From the NCBI GenBank assembly GCA_001464835.1, contig LNDS01000022.1, positions 1-64,000 on the forward strand: a stretch of DNA of 64,000 nt, read 5' to 3'. The stretch comes from Rhizobiales bacterium Ga0077525. GTDB lineage: Bacteria; Pseudomonadota; Alphaproteobacteria; Rhizobiales; Xanthobacteraceae. The position numbers were made by a program, and so were the translations under genes. Under the pieces are notes generated by a model that searched no databases, had not been told where the DNA came from, and saw only the letters and a list, made by a program, of their open reading frames with translations. Every line of letters starts with the position of its first letter. Positions within the stretch are counted from its first letter, which is position 1. This document shows, in pieces, positions 9,447 through 16,317 of this stretch.

Positions 9447-10219
9447 CCCCCCTTGCCGCGACGGCGCCGGTCATGAGCCCGGTGACTTTGTTGCGCATCG
9501 CGATTATTCTCACGGTTCTGGCGGTGTGGGAATTGCTGTCCTATTCCGGCTGGCTGTACCGCGACGTCGTGCCCTCGCTGCTGGCGATCGGCCGGGCGCT
9601 CATCGACCTGCTGACGCATGGCGAATACTACTTCAACCTCGCCGTCACCGCCGGCGAAGTCGGAACAGCTTTGTTGCTGGGCGGAACCTGCGGCCTCATC
9701 GTCGGCATCACGCTCGGGGCCAACCGCTTCCTGTCGAAGGCGTTCGAGTCCTACCTGTATTATCTAGGCCCCACGCCGAAGATCATCTTCTTCCCGATCA
9801 TGATCATGTGGTTCGGGGTCGGTCCCGGTTCGAAGATCGCCCTCGGAACGTTGTCGTGCTTTTTCCCGGTGGCGCTGTCCGCGGCCGCCGGAATGCGCCA
9901 GATCGACAAGACCTTGATCCGCGTCGGCAAGAGCTTCCGCGCCTCGACCGCGCAAATGGTGTTCAAGATCTACCTGCCGGCGATGCGCCATCCGATCATC
10001 AATGGCGTACGCCTCGGACTTGGCGTGGCGCTGATCGGCACGCTGCTGGCCGAAACCAAATTGTCCAACAAGGGCATCGGCTTTCTGATCATCAACGCCT
10101 ACAGCACGTTCGACATGCCGCGCATGTACGCCATGCTGATCGTGCTGTTCATTCTCTCGATCGGCGCCAACGCCTTCGTCGGCCGCTTCGGCGGCCTCGA
10201 CACCATTCGACGAAACTGA
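9425..10219 (+). CDS. ABC transporter permease 2 (SsuC/TauC-like)
   Basis: The 264-residue permease has about six membrane segments. Its EAA-type loop is GKSFRASTAQMVFKIYLPAA-like, around residues 160-180, for contact with the ATPase. Two different permease genes in one operon are typical of heterodimeric members of this importer class. It begins inside the preceding permease gene and is followed 24 bases later by the binding protein. Confidence 0.9.
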   Translation: MADTSRVTPLAATAPVMSPVTLLRIAIILTVLAVWELLSYSGWLYRDVVPSLLAIGRALIDLLTHGEYYFNLAVTAGEVGTALLLGGTCGLIVGITLGANRFLSKAFESYLYYLGPTPKIIFFPIMIMWFGVGPGSKIALGTLSCFFPVALSAAAGMRQIDKTLIRVGKSFRASTAQMVFKIYLPAMRHPIINGVRLGLGVALIGTLLAETKLSNKGIGFLIINAYSTFDMPRMYAMLIVLFILSIGANAFVGRFGGLDTIRRN

Positions 10220-10243
10220 ACGGCAAAATCGGGAGGTTCCAAG

Positions 10244-11200
10244 ATGAAACATTTCCACCGTATCGCAGGCTTCGCTGCGATTGCCGCGGTTGTGCTGGCG
10301 AGCCCGGCCAGTGCCGACGATCTGGTCAAGATGACCATCGGCCAGCGCGGCAACTGGGACACCGCGATCTCGCATCTCGGCGACAAGGCGGGAATTTTCA
10401 AAAAGCACGGCCTGACGCTCGAGATGACCTACACGTCGGGCAGCGGCGAGACGTTGCAACCGGTTATCTCCGGCAGCGTCGATCTTGGCTTCGCGGTCGG
10501 CACGCTTGGCGCCATGGCCGCCTACTCCAAGGGCGCTCCGGTGCGCATCATCGGCGCGCAGGCGACCGGCGCCGCCGATTACTGGTATGCCAAAAACCCG
10601 GCGATCAAGACCCTCAAGGACACCGACGGCAAGACCATCGCCTTTTCCTCGAACGGCTCATCGACCCAAAGCATCGTTCGCGCGTTCATCAACGAGAACA
10701 AGCTGACCGCCAAACCGATGGCGACCGGCAATCCGGCCACAACCTTGACCACGGTGATGACCGATCAGGTCGATATCGGCTGGGCGTCGCCGCCGTTCGG
10801 CTTGAAAGAACTGGAAGAAGGCAAGATCCACATCGTCGCCAAGGCGACCGACGCCGCGCTGGTGCGCGGCCAGACCATCCGCGTCGTCGTCGCCAACGCC
10901 GCCTACCTGGAAAAGAACAAGGCGATCGTCGAGCGCTTCATGAAAGCGTACCGCGAAACCATCGACTACATGTATTCGGACAATCCGCAGGTGATCAAAG
11001 ACTACGCGGAATTCGTCAAGGTCGGCGAGCCGATGGCCAAGCGCGTGCGCGACGAGTTTTTCCCCAAGAGCCTTGTCGATCCGGACAAGATTTCCGGCCT
11101 CGATTCATTGATGCAGGAAGCGGTGACGCTGAAATTCATTGCGCAGCCGCTGACCAAGACGCAGACCGACGAACTGATCCAGATTCCGCCGCGTAAATGA
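10244..11200 (+). CDS. ABC transporter substrate-binding protein, NMT1/TauA-like
   Basis: The 318-residue protein starts at ATG 10244 behind GGGAGG. Residues 1-24 are a Sec signal peptide ending SPASA. The mature part has the NMT1/TauA fold (GIFKKHGLTLEM, GSGETLQPVISGSVDLGFAV). It captures a small anionic or aromatic ligand in the periplasm for the permeases encoded upstream. Ligand identity cannot be read from the sequence. Confidence 0.9.
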   Translation: MKHFHRIAGFAAIAAVVLASPASADDLVKMTIGQRGNWDTAISHLGDKAGIFKKHGLTLEMTYTSGSGETLQPVISGSVDLGFAVGTLGAMAAYSKGAPVRIIGAQATGAADYWYAKNPAIKTLKDTDGKTIAFSSNGSSTQSIVRAFINENKLTAKPMATGNPATTLTTVMTDQVDIGWASPPFGLKELEEGKIHIVAKATDAALVRGQTIRVVVANAAYLEKNKAIVERFMKAYRETIDYMYSDNPQVIKDYAEFVKVGEPMAKRVRDEFFPKSLVDPDKISGLDSLMQEAVTLKFIAQPLTKTQTDELIQIPPRK

Positions 11201-11205
11201 CACTC

Positions 11206-11243
11206 CAGGGATGAAGTGACGTTTCAGGAATGAAGTAGCGCTT
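11206..11243. repeat. Two-copy 19-bp imperfect tandem repeat
   Basis: CAGGGATGAAGTGACGTTT (11206-11224) is followed directly by CAGGAATGAAGTAGCGCTT (11225-11243), matching at 15 of 19 positions. It fills the gap between the convergent ABC binding protein and the ModA-like gene and touches the latter's stop codon. Confidence 0.6.
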
Positions 11244-11947
11244 CAAGAACCCGGCGGGTCGAAGCCGACATCGGCCCAGACCTGCCGGTTTTCCGGCGCG
11301 CCCAGGAAACGAACCAAAGCGGCCGCCGGCTCCGCGACGGCACTGCCCACGACAGCGGCCGCGCCGTAGACATTGTCGAAGGCAACGCCGGGCGGCAGCA
11401 GGCCGACGACGCTGACGCCGTCGACATTCACTACTTCGCTTTTCGGATAGATGCCGAAATCGGCCTCGCCGCTCTGAAGAGCCTGCAAGCCGCCTTCCAA
11501 CGCGGGCTTACAGATTGTCTTCTTCGCCATGACCTCGGCGATGCCGAGCTGCTCCATCATTTTGGCGCAGTGCGCGCCGCTCGGCGTGGCGGTTGCCGGC
11601 GAATGGGCGATGGCGCGCGCCGCCAGCAGCGCCGCGCGAAAGCTCTCCAACGACGCGACATCCAGGGCCGTGCCGCCGGTCTTCATCGCAATCGCGGTGC
11701 GCACGGTACCAAGCGCCGAGCGGGCATCGTCGCGCACGATGTTCTGCTTGGCATAGCCGTCGAGCAGACCTGCCGGCATGATGAGGATATCAGGGCGCTC
11801 GCCGGCGGCGATTTTCTCGCGGATGACCCCGAGCACGTTATAATGAACGATCGGCTTGCAGCCGGTCTGCTGCTCGAAATCGGGCATCAGCCGGAGAAAC
11901 CCGGTCTTGGGCGCATAGCCGCTCATCAGGTGAATTTCGGTCGGCAT
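11243..11947 (-). CDS. ModA-like substrate-binding-fold protein without signal peptide (paralogue A)
   Basis: The 234-residue product starts at ATG 11947 after a GAGG site; the open frame extends upstream into the previous gene but that part is not conserved. The fold resembles molybdate-binding ModA/type II periplasmic proteins (DILIMPAGLLDGY, ATPSGAHCAKMMEQLGI, GIYPKSEV). No signal peptide is visible, so it should be cytoplasmic. It is clearly related along its length to the next gene upstream on this strand (shared ATPSGA, PKSE, LPP and GFD motifs). Seventeen bases separate the two genes. A cytoplasmic enzyme or sensor on this fold is possible; function unknown. Confidence 0.72.
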   Translation of the reverse strand: MPTEIHLMSGYAPKTGFLRLMPDFEQQTGCKPIVHYNVLGVIREKIAAGERPDILIMPAGLLDGYAKQNIVRDDARSALGTVRTAIAMKTGGTALDVASLESFRAALLAARAIAHSPATATPSGAHCAKMMEQLGIAEVMAKKTICKPALEGGLQALQSGEADFGIYPKSEVVNVDGVSVVGLLPPGVAFDNVYGAAAVVGSAVAEPAAALVRFLGAPENRQVWADVGFDPPGS

Positions 11948-11964
11948 GATCCTCACGCCTTCGG

Positions 11965-12672
11965 CTAGCGCGTTGCGTCCGGCACATCGAAACCGCAAGC
12001 GGTCCACACCTTGCGGCTTTCCGGCTCGATCAGAAACCGGATGAAATCCGCTGCAGGCCCTGCGGCCGGACTGGCGGCGACGATGCCCGCGCCATACAGA
12101 ATGTTGAGTTGCAGCGAAGGCGGCAACGCGCCGGCCAAGGTCACGCCGTCAAAGGCGACGATCTCGCTTTTCGGGAAAATGCCGATTGTGCCCTCGCCGC
12201 TGGCGATGGCCGCGACGCCGCCGGCAAGACCGGCAATGTGCTGGACGCGGGAGCCGAGTTCATCCCTGAGGCCCAGTTCGCGGAGAACCTTGTCGCTCTG
12301 GGCGCCGCTCGGCGTCGCTGTCGGCGGCGCATGCACCACGGCCTGCGCGACCTGAAGTGCCCGCCGCAGCGCCTCCGGCGTCGATATGTCGGGGATGGTC
12401 CCACCCGCCTTCACGCCGACACCAAGCCCGATATTGGCCAGCGCGGCGCGGCCGGCGGCTAGCACCACGCCAGCCTTCTCGTAATCGTCGAGCATGCTAA
12501 CCGGCATCAGCAGCACATCGAGCGCATCGCCCTTGGAAACCCGCGCCTGGATGCCGCTCATCGTGTCGTAGAGCGCATTGAGCCTGTTACCGGTGCGCTG
12601 CTCATAGAGCGGCCCAAGCCGGTCGAAAACCGGCTTGGGCGCGCCGCCCGCGATGCTGGTGATCGTGACCAC
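11965..12672 (-). CDS. ModA-like substrate-binding-fold protein without signal peptide (paralogue B)
   Basis: The 235-residue protein starts at GTG 12672, two bases after the stop of the upstream decarboxylase-like gene, so the two are probably coupled. Recognisable stretches are DVLLMPVSMLDDYEKAG, TATPSGAQSDKVLRELGL and GIFPKSEIV. Like paralogue A it lacks an export signal, unlike real transporter binding proteins. The pair looks like a tandem duplication that has diverged. Confidence 0.72.
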   Translation of the reverse strand: MVTITSIAGGAPKPVFDRLGPLYEQRTGNRLNALYDTMSGIQARVSKGDALDVLLMPVSMLDDYEKAGVVLAAGRAALANIGLGVGVKAGGTIPDISTPEALRRALQVAQAVVHAPPTATPSGAQSDKVLRELGLRDELGSRVQHIAGLAGGVAAIASGEGTIGIFPKSEIVAFDGVTLAGALPPSLQLNILYGAGIVAASPAAGPAADFIRFLIEPESRKVWTACGFDVPDATR

Positions 12673-12674
12673 AG

Positions 12675-13661
12675 CTAGATCTTGAACGCCTCATGCGTCC
12701 CGGGATGAAACATTTCTTCGGGCGTGACCAACCGCGACGACAGGCCCTGCGAATGGTGATGCTTGAAAAAACTCTCCAGCGTCTTGCGCGCAGGCTCGAT
12801 GCCGTAAGACCAGAAGTCCTCGCCCATCAGCGATCTTGCCTCGGCCAGCCGCTCCTCGATGAAAGGCAGCGTTACCTTGGTCGCCGAGGTATCGCTCAGG
12901 AGGTCAAGCGCTTTGGCCTTCGACTGATCGAAGGCCTTGAACACCGCGCCCGGCAGCCACGGATGCTGCTCGGCCAAAGTGCGCCGCACGCCGACGATAT
13001 GCATGATCGGGAACACGCCGGTACGCTTGTAGTAGTCTTTGGCGGCGGCGACCGGATCGGGAAAAAGCCAGCCTACATTCGGCGTGTTCTTCGGCAGCGA
13101 CGGCGGCCGCGGCGCAATGAAGGCATCGATAGTCCCTTCCGCCAGCATCGCCGAAATCGACTTGCCGGGAGGCGCGTCCTCAAGCTTCACGTCGGCGGGA
13201 AGCTTGATGCTGATCTTTTCCGGCCGGTCGGCGTCCTCGATGCCGCCGCGCACCCACTGGATATCGGACGGCTTGACGCCGTAATCGTCCTCGAGGATGG
13301 CGCGCGCCCAGACATTGGCGGTCAACTGATATTCCGGCACGCCGACGCGCTTGCCCTTGAGGTCTTCCGGCTTCTTGATGCGGTCGGTACGCACATAGAT
13401 CGAGGTGTGGCGGAACGCCCGCGACACGAAGGCCGGCACCCCGACATAGGGGCCGCCGCCTTGCGCGGTCTTGACCGTGAAGCTCGACAGCGACAATTCG
13501 CAGATGTCGAATTCGGCATGGCGAAAGGCCCGGAAGAAGATTTCTTCCGGCGACAAGGTCATGCAGGACGGATTGACGCCGTCGATCTGCACCGATCCAT
13601 CGATCAGCGCACGCGTGCGGTCATAAGGGCCGACGGCGACGGAGAGATTGAGCTTGGTCAT
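12675..13661 (-). CDS. 4,5-dihydroxyphthalate decarboxylase-like protein
   Basis: The 328-residue product begins at ATG 13661 (MTKLNLSVAVGPYDRTRALI). It resembles the Pht5-type 4,5-dihydroxyphthalate decarboxylase family, which uses a periplasmic-binding-protein fold in the cytoplasm (VSRAFRHTSIYVR, KRVGVPEYQLTANVWARAIL, DAFIAPRPP). In that family the reaction gives protocatechuate. Members are often only distantly related and their substrates vary, so the exact reaction is uncertain. It heads a three-gene minus-strand operon with the two ModA-like genes, facing the ThDP/ABC operon. Confidence 0.72.
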   Translation of the reverse strand: MTKLNLSVAVGPYDRTRALIDGSVQIDGVNPSCMTLSPEEIFFRAFRHAEFDICELSLSSFTVKTAQGGGPYVGVPAFVSRAFRHTSIYVRTDRIKKPEDLKGKRVGVPEYQLTANVWARAILEDDYGVKPSDIQWVRGGIEDADRPEKISIKLPADVKLEDAPPGKSISAMLAEGTIDAFIAPRPPSLPKNTPNVGWLFPDPVAAAKDYYKRTGVFPIMHIVGVRRTLAEQHPWLPGAVFKAFDQSKAKALDLLSDTSATKVTLPFIEERLAEARSLMGEDFWSYGIEPARKTLESFFKHHHSQGLSSRLVTPEEMFHPGTHEAFKI

Positions 13662-13730
13662 GGAGTACGCCCGGGTTTCGATGAGTGGATTTTGAGGCCA
13701 TCTCATAGGCGAAACGGCGCGCGAACGCAA

Positions 13731-13758
13731 AAGCGGCGGCCCTTTCGGGCCGCCGCTT
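13731..13758 (-). terminator. Rho-independent terminator after the fccB-like gene
   Basis: A perfect 12-bp stem (13731-13742 with 13747-13758) has a 4-base loop and is followed on the minus strand by TTTT. It lies about 80 bases past the flavoprotein stop codon. Confidence 0.8.
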
Positions 13759-13789
13759 GCTCACCGTCGGAACCGTGCGGCTTTCTTGC

Positions 13790-13844
13790 TCTATCGCGTT
13801 TTCTTCACGCGAACCGGTTCCCACTCCGCTCGAAAACGCTCTAG
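13790..13844. repeat. Dispersed Hyphomicrobiales-type palindromic repeat
   Basis: The stretch contains CGCGTTTTCTTCACGCG and GAACCGGTTC arranged between CTCTA and CTCTAG ends. This resembles an intergenic repeat often seen in Bradyrhizobium relatives (from memory, not searched). It runs into the last codons of the flavoprotein gene. Confidence 0.55.
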
Positions 13845-15034
13845 CCGAAAATATCGGCCGAGATGCCGTTATACCAGTCGACCGACTCCTTGTAGTTTTG
13901 CTTGCGCAGATCGGCGCTCTCGTTGCGCTGGCTGACGAAAGCGTTCGACGCCTTGATGACGCCATCGACCGGCTCGTAGCTGGCGCCGACCTTGATGTTG
14001 TCGTCGGGCGCGATCAGGCTCCAGCACGTATTGGCATAGCGCGCCGGAAATGCGCGCGACTGCGTCAGCTCGGCGCGAATGACCATGGCCGCGACCTTGG
14101 CCTGGCTGTTGGCCGAGAAGGCCGACTTCGGCATCTCGCCGGCGATCGAGGCATCGCCGACGACGAAGATGTTCGGATCGACCGTCGATTTCATTGATGC
14201 GGCGTCGATCGGGCAGTAACCGGTTTGGTTGGTCAGGCCGGCGTCACGCGCGATCTTGCCGGCATGCTGCGCCGGGATGACGTTGACCAGAGCCGGCTTG
14301 TAATTGGTAAAGTCGGTCTTGACCTCGCCGGTCTTGGCATCGACGCCCTTGATGCCGCCATGGATTTTCGGATCCTGCCACTCGATCATGCCGGGGTAAT
14401 GCTTCTCCCAGCCTTCGGTGAAGACGCCCTGCTTGGAGAAGGTCGGCTTCGGATCGAGGATTACGATGCGCGACTTGGTGTGCCCCTTCTTCTTCAGCAC
14501 ATGCGCGAACATCGACACGCGCTCATAGGGGCCCGGCGGACAGCGAAAGGGATTGGGCGGCGCGATCATGACGATCTGGTCGCCGTCCTTCAGCGCGTTG
14601 AGCTTCTTGACCAGAAGCTGGGTCTGCGCGCCCGGCTTCCAGGCGTGCGGCATGACCTCGGCGGCCTGCTCCGAATAGCCGGGCACCGAGTCGAACTTGA
14701 TGTCGATGCCGGGCGCGACAAGCAGCCGGTCGTAAGGCACCTTGCCGCCGCCGGCGAGCACGACCTGCTTCTTGTCGCGGTCGATCGACGTCGCCAGCGA
14801 ATGGACGACCTTAACGCCGCCCTTTTTCACCTTGTCGTAATTATGCGTCAGCGATTTGTAATCGCGGAAGCCGCCGACATAGAGATTGGAGAAAAAGCAG
14901 GTGGTGAAGGTCTTGAGCGGCTCGATCAAGGTCACGTCGATGGCGCCCTTCGACTCATTGGCGATGTAGCGGGCCGCGGTCCCGCCGCCCGGCCCGCCGC
15001 CGATAATGACGACGCGAGGCTTGCCCTGCGCCAA
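13841..15034 (-). CDS. fccB: Sulfide dehydrogenase flavoprotein subunit (FccB/SoxF-like), leader apparently disrupted
   Basis: The mature domain is intact: FAD-binding GGGPGGG near residues 12-18, TTCFFSNLYVGG with the Cys46 expected to hold FAD covalently, and the redox cysteine regions PFRCPPGPYER and TGYCPID. The family oxidises sulfide to sulfur in the periplasm and passes electrons to its cytochrome c subunit, encoded just upstream. The only in-frame start near the domain is TTG 15034. A strong ribosome site (AAGGGGG) precedes ATG 15078, but that frame is offset from the domain. In the domain's frame 15035-15061 still encodes GLPILSAPS, the remains of a signal-peptide cleavage region. 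A deletion or frameshift in the leader is likely, so export may be lost. Confidence 0.8.
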   Translation of the reverse strand: MAQGKPRVVIIGGGPGGGTAARYIANESKGAIDVTLIEPLKTFTTCFFSNLYVGGFRDYKSLTHNYDKVKKGGVKVVHSLATSIDRDKKQVVLAGGGKVPYDRLLVAPGIDIKFDSVPGYSEQAAEVMPHAWKPGAQTQLLVKKLNALKDGDQIVMIAPPNPFRCPPGPYERVSMFAHVLKKKGHTKSRIVILDPKPTFSKQGVFTEGWEKHYPGMIEWQDPKIHGGIKGVDAKTGEVKTDFTNYKPALVNVIPAQHAGKIARDAGLTNQTGYCPIDAASMKSTVDPNIFVVGDASIAGEMPKSAFSANSQAKVAAMVIRAELTQSRAFPARYANTCWSLIAPDDNIKVGASYEPVDGVIKASNAFVSQRNESADLRKQNYKESVDWYNGISADIFG

Positions 15035-15078
15035 CGATGGCGCGGACAGGATCGGCAGGCCCGAGTGATGTTTGTCAT
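15035..15078 (-). other. Probable remnant of the fccB signal-peptide coding region
   Basis: Reading from ATG 15078 gives MTNITR before diverging, while reading in the frame of the flavoprotein gives GLPILSAPSLAQGK, ending in a typical SLA/Q cleavage site. The two parts look like the two ends of one leader joined out of frame, with the hydrophobic core shortened or lost. Confidence 0.5.
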
Positions 15079-15093
15079 GATACCCCCTTGTGG

Positions 15094-15432
15094 TTACTTC
15101 GGCTTTTTGGCCGTGGCGAAATAAGCTGCGAGCGCTGCGATGTCGTCGTCGCGCAACCGCCCGGCGATGTTTTGCATCGCCTCATTGGGCAGCGCCTTGG
15201 CCCGGTAGGCTTTGAGAACGTCAGCGAGATGGGCTTCGCCCAGGCCATAGATATTCGGGATCGCGCTGTCGGATTTTGCGGCGCCGTGGCAGGCCGCGCA
15301 TTCGGATGAAAGATGGCGGCCATATTCCACGTCGCCGGCCTGCGCCGAGAACGCCATAAGGCCGAAAATCATTCCGCCGCCTATCGCCAATAATCGCGTT
15401 GCCGATATCCGTGCGGGCATTGCCCGACGCAT
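15094..15432 (-). CDS. fccA: Monohaem cytochrome c, sulfide dehydrogenase subunit (FccA-like)
   Basis: The 112-residue protein has a signal peptide to about residue 32 (ending SAQAG) and a class I cytochrome c domain with one haem motif, CAACH (Cys45, Cys48, His49). A distal Met could be Met87 in ALPNEAMQN. It lies 15 bases upstream of the flavoprotein's ribosome-linked ATG and is its expected electron acceptor. SoxE of Paracoccus is dihaem, so FccA is the better name. ATG at codon 5 is an alternative start. Confidence 0.82.
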   Translation of the reverse strand: MRRAMPARISATRLLAIGGGMIFGLMAFSAQAGDVEYGRHLSSECAACHGAAKSDSAIPNIYGLGEAHLADVLKAYRAKALPNEAMQNIAGRLRDDDIAALAAYFATAKKPK

Positions 15433-15534
15433 TGCCTGAAACCTCCCGTCGCAATGAGCGTTGCATGGCCTACCATCCCGCCCAATTTATTCTTATTATG
15501 CCGCGGCTGACAAATTGTCGCAGCAAATTTTATT

Positions 15535-16317
15535 CTAGTCTACGCCACCTTTGCGCGGCGTTTTATCCTCCGGCGTCACATCGATGACAGCGGCATGCCC
15601 CGTGATCTTTACCGGCCCCCGGCAATCCTTCATGCAGGGCTTTGAATTCCAGAACGCCTTCTCGCTTTTCTCGCGGTCGTCGTCGTAGAAACCGTCGCGA
15701 TTCGGCATCTTGACCTGCGCCCAGGTTTCCTTCGACAGCACGAATGTGTCATCGACAATGTCGTTGAGGTTGAGCACATACGCGGTCACCGCATACAACT
15801 CGTCGTTGCTCAGCGATTGCGCATCGCCGAACGGCATGGAGCGGCGGATATAATCGAACACGCTCGACACGTAAGGGAAATAAGAGCCCACGGTCTTGAC
15901 CGGATCGTGCGAGGCCAAGGTGCCCTTGCCCTGCGCCAGTTGCGGCCAGCGGCCAGCGCTCTCGCCGAATTCGCCGTGGCAGGCGGCGCAGCGTTCGACA
16001 TAGACCTTCTCGCCGTCCTTCACCGAGCCTTTGCCCGGGGGTGCGCCCAGCCCGTCCGGCCGCACGTCAATGTCCCAACCGGCGATCTGCTCGGGCGTCG
16101 CTATCTGGCCGATGCCGTAGTTGCGCGGCGGGGATTTTTTGTCCTGCGCCAGCGCCGGCGAAACGAGCAACAGGAACACCGCCAACGCAAATCCAAATTT
16201 CCGTTCGTCCCCGCGAAAGCGGGGACCGAGGGCCAAGAAGTAAAGAACTGGGTTCCCGCTTTCGCGGGAACGAACGGAGGTTAGTTTGCCGACTGGCCAA
16301 TCAACCAACCTCGACAT
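15535..16317 (-). CDS. soxD: Sulfur dehydrogenase cytochrome subunit SoxD, leader altered by a repeat
   Basis: SoxD is the cytochrome partner of SoxC. Together SoxCD oxidise the sulfane sulfur bound to SoxY. From ATG 16317, which overlaps the soxC end by 17 bases, the product has 260 residues with one haem site CAACH (Cys110, Cys113, His114); the second site of dihaem SoxD is only CMKDC without His. The hydrophobic leader FALAVFLLLVSPALA ends near residue 57. About 26 residues before it (VRSRESGNP to GPRFRGDER) are the translation of a palindromic repeat at 16201-16277. Starts inside the repeat (TTG) are possible. Confidence 0.85.
   Translation of the reverse strand: MSRLVDWPVGKLTSVRSRESGNPVLYFLALGPRFRGDERKFGFALAVFLLLVSPALAQDKKSPPRNYGIGQIATPEQIAGWDIDVRPDGLGAPPGKGSVKDGEKVYVERCAACHGEFGESAGRWPQLAQGKGTLASHDPVKTVGSYFPYVSSVFDYIRRSMPFGDAQSLSNDELYAVTAYVLNLNDIVDDTFVLSKETWAQVKMPNRDGFYDDDREKSEKAFWNSKPCMKDCRGPVKITGHAAVIDVTPEDKTPRKGGVD
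16201..16277. repeat. Palindromic REP-like element inside the soxD leader
   Basis: Two hairpins, GTCCCCGC-GAAA-GCGGGGAC (16207-16226) and GTTCCCGC-TTTC-GCGGGAAC (16252-16271), are enclosed by an outer inverted repeat CCGTTCGT (16201-16208) and ACGAACGG (16270-16277). In the coding direction it reads RSRESGNP and PRFRGDE, a translation often seen where this repeat type meets genes in alphaproteobacteria. It is open in the soxD frame. Confidence 0.85.

Noticed and set aside
9526-11196. A 556-codon + strand frame overlapping the second permease and binding protein
   Set aside because: Arg-rich shadow frame; the permease and signal-peptide-bearing binding protein are the real genes.
15640-15660. 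Second haem site in SoxD
   Set aside because: The C-terminal CMKDC lacks the CXXCH spacing and His; this SoxD is monohaem.
16201-16277. Insertion sequence or CRISPR-like array at the soxC/soxD junction
   Set aside because: There is no transposase and no regularly spaced direct repeat; only a single REP-like element with paired hairpins.
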